Assembly (NCBI RefSeq): GCF_017743995.1
Contig: NZ_JAGHRB010000015.1
Coordinates: 32,922-96,921, forward strand
From: Ruegeria sp. R13_0
GTDB taxonomy: Bacteria; Pseudomonadota; Alphaproteobacteria; Rhodobacterales; Rhodobacteraceae
DNA: 64,000 nt
Direction of reading: 5' to 3'
The notes under the pieces are model-generated. The model searched no databases. It was not told where the DNA came from and saw nothing but the letters and a program-made list of their open reading frames with translations. Both the position numbers and the translations under genes were made by a program. Below, piece after piece: positions 35,228 through 43,188 of the stretch (its first letter is position 1; each line of letters begins with the position of its first letter).

Positions 35228-35359
35228 GTTCGGACTCTCCCCACGAGAGCCCTTCTACTTCACGACACTAAGGCCATAAAGTTATATAGAGTCAATACGA
35301 CATATTGCAGAAAACTACATATTGCACGATAGTTGCCGCAACTTTTGCGGGAGAGTGGC
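35228..35359. promoter_or_regulatory. Divergent promoter region of the virB operon with paired direct repeats
   Basis: A markedly AT-rich 132-base gap between divergent genes. The decamer acatattgca occurs at 35300-35309 and again at 35317-35326, a 17-base period. An A/T-rich stretch, gttatataga, lies at 35281-35290. The repeats look like a tandem regulator site controlling the transfer operon. The regulator is unknown. Confidence 0.6.
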
Positions 35360-35938
35360 ATGAGACGACAAGTAATGGCGGCGATAATCGGGGGTTTGGC
35401 AGGCTTCGGAGCCCCGGAGAAGGCGCAAGCCTATGACATCGACTGCGCCATCATGCTCTGCATGGCGGGTGGTTTCCCCCCGAGTGCTGTCTGCGCGCGG
35501 GCCTATCGCACGATGATCCGCCGCATCACGCCCTGGCCGAGCCTGCCGCCCTTCGGGGTATGCACCTTTGCCCATGTGCCGGTCGAGCTGGGCGGGCCCG
35601 GCGGCGAGGGCGAGCTCGACACCAACCTGCCCGAATACGAATGGCTGAACCGGACCCATGTGATCTGGTTCACCGGGCGCTCCTACGAGCCGCGTGACGA
35701 GCCGCGTCAGTGGGACTGGTCGATCCGCTCCTGCGATCGTGAGAACCGGACCTGCCGCTATATCCAGCGGGTCTACGGGTCCCACACGCCCTGGCCCACG
35801 ACATTCGTCTCGGAAAGCGGACAGGAGATCGCCTATCCGAGCGGTGGCGGCCTTTGGCACTTCTATTCCCGCAGCATCATGGTCGAATTCGGCGACTACG
35901 AGGGCAACATGGGTCACTCGGAGTGGTTTTCCTACTGA
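35360..35938 (+). CDS. Hypothetical exported protein
   Basis: A 192-residue protein with a signal peptide (MRRQVMAAIIGGLAGFGAPE, cleavage near AQA-YD). The mature part has cysteines (DIDCAIMLCMAGG, SAVCARAY, GVCTFAHV, RSCDRENRTCRY) and many aromatic residues. I recall similar unannotated proteins beside alphaproteobacterial T4SS genes but cannot name a family. The start is the ATG at 35360 after GGGAGAG. It is divergent from the virB operon and probably co-regulated through the shared AT-rich region. Confidence 0.75.
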   Translation: MRRQVMAAIIGGLAGFGAPEKAQAYDIDCAIMLCMAGGFPPSAVCARAYRTMIRRITPWPSLPPFGVCTFAHVPVELGGPGGEGELDTNLPEYEWLNRTHVIWFTGRSYEPRDEPRQWDWSIRSCDRENRTCRYIQRVYGSHTPWPTTFVSESGQEIAYPSGGGLWHFYSRSIMVEFGDYEGNMGHSEWFSY

Positions 35939-36132
35939 TGCTGTCTGTCCGACAGTTTGAGTGACACTGGCCGTACTATGACAAGCGTAGGGTCGTAACT
36001 GTCAGGATCCACGAATTGGCGGCGGCTCACGCTTCCATCATCCCAGCGATAGTCGGTGAACACATGGGTTTCCTGCGTTCCGTCGATGATAAACCCTTCC
36101 AGGAAGGGCCAGCCAGTCTTTCTCTTCGCCAT
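35932..36132 (-). CDS. Small hypothetical protein, 66 residues
   Basis: Composition is protein-like (FLEGFIIDGTQETHVFTDYR, then FVDPDSYDPTLVIVRPVSL) but no family is recognised and there is no strong ribosome-binding site before the ATG at 36132. It is convergent with the exported hypothetical and overlaps its end by seven bases. It may be a small orphan gene or a remnant. Confidence 0.4.
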   Translation of the reverse strand: MAKRKTGWPFLEGFIIDGTQETHVFTDYRWDDGSVSRRQFVDPDSYDPTLVIVRPVSLKLSDRQHQ

Positions 36133-36209
36133 GTACCCGCGCCACTCGTATCGTTCTTGCCGTTATGTCTCTCGCGTTGGGTGACGGGATCAAAGCCTCA
36201 GGAAGCGCA

Positions 36210-36419
36210 CTAGCGTTTCGCGAAGAGTTCTTCGGGGTCGACATTGAGCGCCTTGGCGATGCGTTCGAGAAGGTCGAGGGAGGCCGCGAACTTGGCGTTC
36301 TCGACCTTGCCCATATGGCCGCGGCTCACGTCGGCCCGATGAGCAAGCTCCTCCTGGCTGAGGCCGCGGGCGCGTCTCAATTCCTGGATGTTCTGTGCTA
36401 CACGGTCCCGCAAGTTCAT
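36210..36419 (-). CDS. XRE-family helix-turn-helix regulator
   Basis: A 69-residue Cro/C1-type DNA-binding protein. The HTH spans residues about 10-60: RARGLSQEELAHRADVSRGHMGKVEN, then LLERIAKALNVDPEELF. It consists of only the binding domain. Likely targets are transfer genes or plasmid functions nearby. An AT-rich stretch (cgatatatgttac, about 36458-36470) in its upstream region could hold its promoter. Confidence 0.85.
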   Translation of the reverse strand: MNLRDRVAQNIQELRRARGLSQEELAHRADVSRGHMGKVENAKFAASLDLLERIAKALNVDPEELFAKR

Positions 36420-36525
36420 GCCCGCGAAACGGACACGATGCGCGAAATGTCACCACGCGATATATGTTACATTCGAAGGTGCTGAGAAGAAATCTGGGAA
36501 CGGCGCGAGATCGCCGGAATCGGAT

Positions 36526-36788
36526 GCCTGCCTTCTCATCCTCCAAAGCCTTCAGCTTGGCCGCATCAGACACTTCCATGCCGCCATACTTGGATTTGAA
36601 TTTATAAAATGTGCCCTGGCTGAGACCGTGCTTGCGGCAGACCTCTTCCGTCGGCATCCCGGCTTCCTGTTCTTTGATCATCCCGATGATCTGCGCTTCT
36701 GTAAAACGGCTCTTTCGCATCTGTTTGCTCCTTCAAGAGGTTGAGCAAACTCTACATTAAAGTGCGGGAGGTTTCGGGGGGCAGGTCA
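36526..36788 (-). mobile_element. IS3-family fragment: 5' end of OrfA and one terminus
   Basis: The minus strand encodes the first ~65 residues of an IS3-type OrfA (MRKSRFTEAQIIGMIKEQEA, then a helix-turn-helix with EEVCRKHGLSQGTFYKFKSK, ending ALEDEKAG). At that point the similarity stops abruptly, so the rest of the element is gone. Upstream of the ATG, the sequence reaching 36788 reads tgacctgccccccgaaac on the minus strand, like an IS3/IS407-type terminal repeat. It marks the boundary between the transfer region and the second catabolic island. Confidence 0.85.
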
Positions 36789-36861
36789 CTAAGGGCGCGA
36801 TATCGGGGTGTTTTGTTAACGAATGCACGGATACCGGAACACACTTTTTGGCGTGCCACAG

Positions 36862-37707
36862 TCACGGGTTGTCGACATCCGCGACAAAAGCCGTCAGATC
36901 CGCGTTGAACCGATCCGCGTGTTCCAGATGCGGCAGGTGACCGCAGCCATCATAGAGACGTTTGCGAATGGCATTTGTTCCCTGCTCGAGGAATCGCAGG
37001 TGATGCATTGGCGTTAGCTTGTCCTGCTTGCCCCAGATCACCATAACCTGCTGGTCGATTTCGCCCAGCCAACCATGCAGGTCACGCACCAGTTCACGGC
37101 GGAATCCGAACAGGTTCGACAATCCACGCAGGGTCTTCAGAAAGGCGCGTTGCGCCCCTGGCATGCGGGCGAAGGCCAGTCTTGCGCGCACGAGTTCATC
37201 GGTCACCAGGCTCTTGTCATGAACGACCTCCCCCATCAGCATCCGCATCCCCAGCGGGTTCGGCCAGGTCAACATTTCTCCCAGCCCCGGCAGGGTCGAG
37301 AGCCGGAAGAGAATGTAGGTCTCATAGCCGATCACTGCAGGCGAGACGAGGGTCAGCGAACGGACCCGAGCCGGCTCTGCGCGCGTGAGCCCCAATGACA
37401 GCCGTCCGCCCATCGAGTGCCCCACGAGGTGGAAACTTTCGAGCCCGAGTTCCGTCACGAAGGCCCGCAGAAACGCGACCTGCGCATCGAGCGACAGGTC
37501 TAAATCGGCGGGCTTGTCGGTCCTGCCGCAGCCCGGCAGGTCCACCGCCCAGACCCGGTATCGCTCGGCGAGCGGGCCGATATTGCCCTGCCAGTCCTCG
37601 ATGGACGAATAGATCCCGTGGACGAGGAGCACCACCGGACCGGACGTGCCGACTTGCCGGTAGCGCGTCCTCAGCCCCATGATATCGACGTAACGATCTT
37701 CGCTCAT
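36862..37707 (-). CDS. Alpha/beta hydrolase
   Basis: A 281-residue hydrolase with oxyanion motif LVHGIYSS, nucleophile elbow GHSMGG, acid residue in VIWGKQDKLTP and catalytic His in CGHLPHLEH. The GKQD and GHLPHLE blocks resemble C-C bond or ester hydrolases of the MhpC/BphD-like branch, but substrate cannot be read from the sequence. The start is the ATG at 37707, preceded by CGAGGAGC. It is the last gene of the AraC-ALDH-GMC-OmpW run; a lactone or ester from that pathway is a plausible substrate. Confidence 0.82.
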   Translation of the reverse strand: MSEDRYVDIMGLRTRYRQVGTSGPVVLLVHGIYSSIEDWQGNIGPLAERYRVWAVDLPGCGRTDKPADLDLSLDAQVAFLRAFVTELGLESFHLVGHSMGGRLSLGLTRAEPARVRSLTLVSPAVIGYETYILFRLSTLPGLGEMLTWPNPLGMRMLMGEVVHDKSLVTDELVRARLAFARMPGAQRAFLKTLRGLSNLFGFRRELVRDLHGWLGEIDQQVMVIWGKQDKLTPMHHLRFLEQGTNAIRKRLYDGCGHLPHLEHADRFNADLTAFVADVDNP

Positions 37708-37727
37708 GCAATGCTCCTCGTTTGTCG

Positions 37728-38402
37728 TCAGAACCGATACGACACACCCAACGTGACCGTGACCGGATCGAGCGTCAGCTTTGAGCCCCCCACCACCGGT
37801 CCGGCCCCAGTGGGCGCTGTGAAATCTGTTTCGGTTTCCAGCCAGGATTTCTTGATCTCTGCAAAAGCGCCCCATCTGTCGTCGATGGCGTAGTCGACAC
37901 CGGCGACCAGCACCGTGCCTCAGCCGTTATCGACCGACACGTCAGCAAGCGCCGCATCTTCTTCGTCGAGGATCAGCCCATAGACCGCACCTGCTCCGAT
38001 ATAGGGTGATACCCTGCCGTCGGTGTTGAAATGGTAGCGCAGGGTCAGGCTTGGGGCGCCATAGGTGACATCGCCCAGATGCCCGAACGCCTCAAGCGAA
38101 CCGGCACCGTAAAGGCTGGTTGTCGCGGGAAGGCCGAGGCCCAACCAGACCGAAATGTCCGGGCGAAAGAAGTACCCAACCTCGAAAATGGCTGTGACAT
38201 TGTCGTCGATCCGAGCATCACCGCCTGGCACTTCTACGCCGCCTATGCTGACGGTCGCGGCCTCGTCAAAGAACACACCCGTCAGCCCGGCCTTCAACTC
38301 GATCTTGCGATCCGAAAAGTCCTGCGCCTGAGCGCTCTGGAGCGCCGCCACCAACGCAATCGCGGCCATAGCGGGTCGGGTCAATATCGCTTGCAAAGTC
38401 AT
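37728..38402 (-). pseudogene. ompW: OmpW/AlkL-type outer membrane protein, interrupted by an in-frame TGA
   Basis: The intact-looking frame runs from the ATG at 38402 (signal peptide MTLQAILTRPAMAAIALVAA, cleaved after AQA) through the beta-barrel strands typical of OmpW (NVTAIFEVGYFFRPDISVWL, SPYIGAGAVYGLI) to the C-terminal YRF. A single TGA at 37922-37920 interrupts it between VSVDNG and GTVLVAGVDYAIDDRW without changing frame. In OmpW relatives this position is normally tryptophan in a D-x-W-G motif, so TGG to TGA is the simplest explanation. OmpW/AlkL porins admit hydrophobic molecules, which fits the cluster. It shares one base with the end of the GMC gene. Confidence 0.85.
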
Positions 38403-40135
38403 CAGATCGCTCCCACCAGAATGTCGGCCATCCGTTCGCCGATGATCACGGTTGGGGCCATCGTGTTGCCGGTCGAGACCTGCGGCATGACTGAGGCGTC
38501 GGCAATCGACAGTTTTTCGATGCCATAAACTGACAGCGACCCATCCACGACCGACATCTCGTCCGTACCCATCTTGCAGGTGCAGCTTTCGTGGAAATAG
38601 GTCCCGGCAGCGCTGCGGGCGAAGTCCTTGAGGTCTTCGCCCGACAACGCGCCGGGCATCACCTCGCGTTTCACGAACTCGGCCATCGGGGAGGAGTTGC
38701 CGATTTCGCGGCACAGTTCAATGCAGCGGGTGAGCGCGGTCAGGTCGGCCTCTTCCTTAAGGAAGCCGCCGTCAATCGAGAGGGGATCGCTGGGGTTCGG
38801 CCCCGTGAGCCGCACCTCGCCGCGCGATTTCGGTTTCACGATGCCGGGCGCGATAGTCCACGACCCCGCCGGAACCTCGAAGGCCGGGCCATGGACTTCC
38901 GATGCGTAGGGCACCTCAATCTGGAAAGGTTGTAGGTCGGGTGTGTCGAGGTTGGAATTCGACTTCCAGAAGAATGTCGCCTCGGCCGCCGAGTTATGCG
39001 GCGGCAGCGGGGTGTCATACTCCCATACGCAGCCCGCGGCGAGGATGTGATCCTGGAAATTTTGGCCGACCCCGGGCAGATCATGCGCTACCTCCACGCC
39101 AACCTCGCGGAGGTGAGCCGCCGGACCAATACCTGACTGCATCAGGATTTTCGGCGTGTTGATCGCACCTGCCGAGAGCACGACGCGTTCATTCGCGCCC
39201 ACGGTCATCACTTCGCCGTCCTTCTCGAAAGTGACGCCCGTCACGGTGGTTCCATCAAGCTCGACGCGGTGGACGGTTGCGCCGGTCACCAGTGTGATGT
39301 TCGGGCGCTTCAGCGTTTCCCAAAGGTAGTCGGCGGGCAGGTTGCGGCGCATCCCGTCCTTGATCCGCACATTGGCGAGTGCCGCACCGCCCTCGCCTTC
39401 CATCATTTCGCCGTTCATATCGGAATAGGATGGAATCCCGACGCTTTCACAGGCTTGCAGAAAGGCCGGCGCGATCGGGTTAGGGTCTTCGACCTCAGTG
39501 ACGAAAAGTCGCCCTCCCGTGCCGCGGCGGCTGTCATCTGCTGGGCCGTGCCAATCTTCGATCCGCTTGTAAATCTTCAGCACATTCTCGTAGTTCCAGG
39601 CCTCATCGCCGGTTTCGGCGGCCCAGTGGTCGAAATCGTTCTTGTGGCCACGCGCCCAAATCATCACGTTGATCGACGATCCGCCGCCAACAACCTTGCC
39701 CATCGGTAGGATCAGAGAACGCCCGTTCACCTTGTCGGAAGCCTCTGCGGTATAACCCCAGTCACGTTCGGAACGGATATTGGTGGGCCACATCAGCGGG
39801 TTCAGTACTTCGTCAATCTGATCGGTATCGCCGGCTTCCAGCACCAGTACGTTGGCATCGGTTTCGGCTGCCAGTCGTCCAGCGACCACAGCGCCGCCTG
39901 ACCCGGAGCCGACGACGATATAGTCATAGGATCTAGCCAGGTTCTGCGCATTATAGCGCTGCGTGATCGCCGCATCGCCCAGTTCCTGTGCCCAGACTTT
40001 GGCTGTCGCCAGCGATGCGCCGGCCGCCACGGCCATCTGTATAAAGGCCCGCCGCCCGATGCGGCCATGCACCAGCCCGGCCTGAAGCGTCATCAGCCTA
40101 TCGCCCTTTTCGAGTGCTTTCGAAAAAATTTTCAT
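38402..40135 (-). CDS. GMC-family flavin alcohol dehydrogenase with Tat signal
   Basis: A 577-residue FAD-dependent choline-dehydrogenase-like oxidoreductase. The N-terminus contains a twin-arginine signal (GRIGRRAFIQMAVAAGASLA, RR at 28-29, likely cleavage after VWA near 49). The FAD motif is IVVGSGSGGAVVAGRLAAE, followed by GGGSSINVMIWARG. The C-terminal active-site region has GTYFHESCTCKMG and STGNTMAP. It is predicted to work in the periplasm on a primary or secondary alcohol. The start is the ATG at 40135 with GGGAGG upstream. An acceptor partner is not visible here. Within the pathway it may oxidise the incoming cyclic alcohol or the hydroxy acid. Confidence 0.88.
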   Translation of the reverse strand: MKIFSKALEKGDRLMTLQAGLVHGRIGRRAFIQMAVAAGASLATAKVWAQELGDAAITQRYNAQNLARSYDYIVVGSGSGGAVVAGRLAAETDANVLVLEAGDTDQIDEVLNPLMWPTNIRSERDWGYTAEASDKVNGRSLILPMGKVVGGGSSINVMIWARGHKNDFDHWAAETGDEAWNYENVLKIYKRIEDWHGPADDSRRGTGGRLFVTEVEDPNPIAPAFLQACESVGIPSYSDMNGEMMEGEGGAALANVRIKDGMRRNLPADYLWETLKRPNITLVTGATVHRVELDGTTVTGVTFEKDGEVMTVGANERVVLSAGAINTPKILMQSGIGPAAHLREVGVEVAHDLPGVGQNFQDHILAAGCVWEYDTPLPPHNSAAEATFFWKSNSNLDTPDLQPFQIEVPYASEVHGPAFEVPAGSWTIAPGIVKPKSRGEVRLTGPNPSDPLSIDGGFLKEEADLTALTRCIELCREIGNSSPMAEFVKREVMPGALSGEDLKDFARSAAGTYFHESCTCKMGTDEMSVVDGSLSVYGIEKLSIADASVMPQVSTGNTMAPTVIIGERMADILVGAI

Positions 40136-40221
40136 GATTGTCCTCCCAAAGACATAGTCGCCCGCTCCAAACGGCTCCTCACCGCATGAGGAGCGGGCCA
40201 ATTCTTACTTTCGGCTAGCGT

Positions 40222-41718
40222 CTAGAACGGCAGTGGGTGCGGCTGACGCTGGGTCGAGATCCAGCGCTGCGTTGTAAAGGCCTCGATGGCGCCTTTCGGT
40301 CCCCATTTGCCGCCGCCACCCGAAGCCCCGATTCCCGAGAATGGGCAATGCGGTTCGTCGTGGACCGTCGAGTCGTTGATGTGGACCATGCCCGCATGGA
40401 TGCGCTCGGCCAGAAGTTCACCGTGCAACACATCGCCGGTAACGACAGAGGCAGACAGACCATAAGGCGTGTCATTGGCCATCGCGATGGCTTCATCTTC
40501 ACTGTCAAACGGCGTCACGGTGGTCACGGGGCCAAAGACTTCATCTGTCCAGACATCCATCTCCGGCGTCACGCGGGTCAGCACCGTAGCGGTGTAGAAC
40601 GGTCCTTGGGCCTTGCCGCCGCATTCAGCTTTGGCACCAGCCTTGACGGCTGAATCCACCATGGCCTCGATCCGGCGCAGCTGACGGGTGTTGATGATCG
40701 GGCCGACCACGCAGGTCTGTTCGTCGGGGTTGGTGGGGACGAAATTGACTGTCTTAGCCACAAGCTTTTCGACAAACGCATCATAAATCGAACGGTCCAC
40801 CAGAACTTTGTCGCAGGACATGCAAATCTGGCCCTGATGCAGGAACGAACCAAAGAATGCCAGATCGACTGCACGGTCGAGATCGGCATCCTTGCGCACG
40901 ATCATCGAGTTCTTGCCGCCGAGTTCGAGCACGATCGGTTTGAATGCCTTGGCGCAAGCGGTCGCGAGAAGCTGACCGACGCGTGTTGAGCCTGTAAAAC
41001 TCATCACCGCGATCCGTTTGTCATCTACAAAAGCATTTCCCACCATGGCCGCACCGTCGCGGGAGGTCGTAACAACGTTGAAAACACCCGCTGGGAAACC
41101 CGCGTCGTTGAAGAGTTCCGCCAACATCAGGCCACCGGACAGGGGACTGTCTTCTGAGGGTTTCAGAACGGCGGTGTTGCCGAGCGCCAGCGCATAAATG
41201 AAGCCTCGCAGCGACAGGTAAAGGGGGAAATTCCACGGGCTGATTGCGCCCACGACGCCTGCGGGCGAGCGCAACGTGCGATTTATCTTCCCCGGTACCT
41301 GGCTCGGATAGATCTCGCCGATCTCGCGGGTGGTCAGCCCGGCGGCTTCGGCGAGCGCCAGCGGTACTAGCGAGCATTCAAACATCGCCTTGCCAAAGCC
41401 CGAGCCGGTCTCAGCGACGAGCATGTCCACGAAATCCTGCTGACGCTCCACAAACAGTGCCGCAGCGCGGTGAAAAAGCCCTGCGCGCGCAGCAGGAGGC
41501 AACGCCGCCCAGTCTGGCTGCGCCTTTGTCGCTGCGTCAATGGCCGCCGTCACATCGTCCGCAGTTGCGTCCGCGACTTGCGCAATGGTGTCTCCGGTGG
41601 TGGAATTGTCCGTCGCGAATGTCTTTTCGTTGCTGGCCGCGCTCCACGCGCCGCCAATAAACATCTCGCGGGCCGGCACTTTTGTGTCCCCGCTGCCTCG
41701 CTTAAGCCAATCGAGCAT
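40222..41718 (-). CDS. Aldehyde dehydrogenase (NAD(P)-dependent), first copy
   Basis: A 498-residue ALDH superfamily member. Cofactor and catalytic motifs are SPWNFPLYLSLRG, FTGSTRVG, ELGGKNS (general base Glu) and GQICMSCDKV with the nucleophilic Cys. The substrate is not encoded in an obvious way; in this cluster aldehydes from the GMC dehydrogenase or 6-oxohexanoate are candidates. The ATG at 41718 is preceded by GGGAGGAAAG; the upstream frame to 41811 crosses the promoter and is not used. It follows the AraC gene and precedes the GMC gene on the same strand. Confidence 0.92.
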   Translation of the reverse strand: MLDWLKRGSGDTKVPAREMFIGGAWSAASNEKTFATDNSTTGDTIAQVADATADDVTAAIDAATKAQPDWAALPPAARAGLFHRAAALFVERQQDFVDMLVAETGSGFGKAMFECSLVPLALAEAAGLTTREIGEIYPSQVPGKINRTLRSPAGVVGAISPWNFPLYLSLRGFIYALALGNTAVLKPSEDSPLSGGLMLAELFNDAGFPAGVFNVVTTSRDGAAMVGNAFVDDKRIAVMSFTGSTRVGQLLATACAKAFKPIVLELGGKNSMIVRKDADLDRAVDLAFFGSFLHQGQICMSCDKVLVDRSIYDAFVEKLVAKTVNFVPTNPDEQTCVVGPIINTRQLRRIEAMVDSAVKAGAKAECGGKAQGPFYTATVLTRVTPEMDVWTDEVFGPVTTVTPFDSEDEAIAMANDTPYGLSASVVTGDVLHGELLAERIHAGMVHINDSTVHDEPHCPFSGIGASGGGGKWGPKGAIEAFTTQRWISTQRQPHPLPF

Positions 41719-41811
41719 TTTCTTTCCTCCCAAGATGAATTTTGGATATATGAAAATGCGATCAGAATTATTGCGCCATGAACAAAACACGCAACACTTG
41801 GAACAAAACAA

Positions 41812-42744
41812 TCAAGACAACATACTTGGCGGTCTCTGACGGCGCTTACGATAACCCGCAGGCGTTTCGCCTGTGGTCTTGCGGAAAGTTCGACCGAAAT
41901 GGCTCGCATCAGAAAAGCCAAGCTCAAAGGCAAGAGCCTCTATCGGCGTCAGAGACTTGCGCAATTGACGTTTTGCCTCGGCGATGCGGACCTTGTTGGC
42001 AAAGCGCGCCGGCGTGGTGCCGAAGTACTTCTTGAACTGGCGGTTCACGGACGATTCCGACGTCGCGGCAGCACGTGCCAGTTCCGCGATCGGCACATGG
42101 CGGTGCAGGTTGTCCCGGATGAGGCTGGCTACCGCCGCAATACCGGAATCGTGCGATCCGTATTTGCTGACAAGCAGGGAACGCCCGCGAAGCTGGAGTA
42201 GCCGTAGAAGAAGATCGTCAATCTTGGAGTCAATGCGCAAATCGGAAAACACATCTCTTTCGGTCCGAAACAGGCGCATCAGGTTCGGCAGATCAAGCTC
42301 ATCCGCCTCGCCGCCCCGCAACACCGAGAACGCTGTCCAGTCGAGCGACATCGCGATCGGGTGCCCGCCACGCGTCATGGTCTCGTTCAGTCGTCCAAGC
42401 ACTGACTCGACGCGCTCGTTTTCGATCTCGATGCAATCGCATTCAATCGGAGCGTCCGTGCGCGCCATGCTCAAGTCGATGTCGATTTCCAGCCCCGGCG
42501 GGACGAACATGACATCGCCGGGCATGAAGTCGAATGCGTCGCTGTCCGACACGCTCATGATTTTGTGACCGCGTCCCAGGCGGCAGATGATCGGGTTGGC
42601 AAAGCAAAACTGGACCCGTGCAGGGGTGTTTGTGAAGTAACTCGCTGCCTCCGAATGCGAAGCATAATGCGCGGACCGGTATTCGACCAGTTTCCTCACC
42701 CGGCGCTCCGCCTGACTGTTTCTGGCTAAATCTAGCTGGGTCAT
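41812..42744 (-). CDS. AraC-family regulator
   Basis: A 310-residue activator. The C-terminal 100 residues contain the two AraC helix-turn-helix motifs (IAELARAAATSESSVNRQFK and IEALAFELGFSDASHFGRTF). The N-terminal 200 residues are a ligand-sensing cupin-like domain of the AraC-binding-like type (MPGDVMFVPPG). It is located directly upstream of, and co-directional with, the ALDH-GMC-OmpW-hydrolase genes and probably activates them. The role parallels ChnR of known cyclohexanol clusters, which is also AraC-type; orthology is not shown. Confidence 0.9.
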   Translation of the reverse strand: MTQLDLARNSQAERRVRKLVEYRSAHYASHSEAASYFTNTPARVQFCFANPIICRLGRGHKIMSVSDSDAFDFMPGDVMFVPPGLEIDIDLSMARTDAPIECDCIEIENERVESVLGRLNETMTRGGHPIAMSLDWTAFSVLRGGEADELDLPNLMRLFRTERDVFSDLRIDSKIDDLLLRLLQLRGRSLLVSKYGSHDSGIAAVASLIRDNLHRHVPIAELARAAATSESSVNRQFKKYFGTTPARFANKVRIAEAKRQLRKSLTPIEALAFELGFSDASHFGRTFRKTTGETPAGYRKRRQRPPSMLS

Positions 42745-42958
42745 TTCATTTCTCCCTTCACGACCGACTGACGCGGCGCCCCTTTCCCGGTCACTCTATG
42801 AGGTGCGCACCGAGGAAATTTCTATTAAACTAATTTTCTGCCAATCGGGGTGTGCAACAAAGGTAACAATTGATACCTTGTGTTTACCGCGAAGCTCACA
42901 TGTAGGATTGGGTCGAAATGGTATCACTCGAAACCGCTAGCGGCAAAGTCCGCGACGG
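42745..42958. other. Upstream region of the AraC gene
   Basis: AT-richer, non-coding. It holds the presumed AraC promoter (on the minus strand) and separates the regulator from the IS30 relic. No distinct operator could be identified by eye. Confidence 0.4.
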
Positions 42959-43146
42959 TTATCTGTGAGCGATATCTGAACTGCGACTCATGTTGGGATT
43001 GTCCGTCGTCAGAGTTTCCCGGATCACTTCGGCCGTTTTCCATCCGAGGCATTTTCTGGGTGTTGCGTTGAGGCGGTCACAGATCATTTTCAATTCATGA
43101 TCTGTGACCGCCGTGATGTTGCGCTTCCAGCAAGATAGGGCATTTA
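42959..43146 (-). pseudogene. IS30-family transposase relic (C-terminal end)
   Basis: The minus-strand frame reads KRNITAVTDHELKMICDRLN, then ATPRKCLGWKTAEVIRETL to a TAA at 42961-42959. This is plainly the C-terminal end of an IS30 transposase (compare ICHRLNSTPRKCLGYRTPAE in the intact neighbour), but from a different, divergent element. No upstream portion or start is present. It shows that the site has received IS30-type elements more than once. Confidence 0.85.
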
Positions 43147-43188
43147 TCGCAAGCCAGTTTAGAATGTGCCCGGCTGTGAACTCACGGT

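Noticed and set aside
35291..35326. CRISPR-like repeats
   Set aside because: Only two 10-base copies, 17 bases apart; far too short and few for an array. No cas gene or array was seen anywhere in the window.
36190..36720. A single 176-residue minus-strand gene
   Set aside because: Only the first ~65 codons are IS3 OrfA; the rest runs antisense-like through the XRE gene in another frame, so it is a truncated fragment joined to unrelated sequence.
37920..37922. Selenocysteine or other recoding at the OmpW TGA
   Set aside because: No selenocysteine machinery or stem-loop is evident, and the family residue is tryptophan, so a TGG-to-TGA change is simpler.
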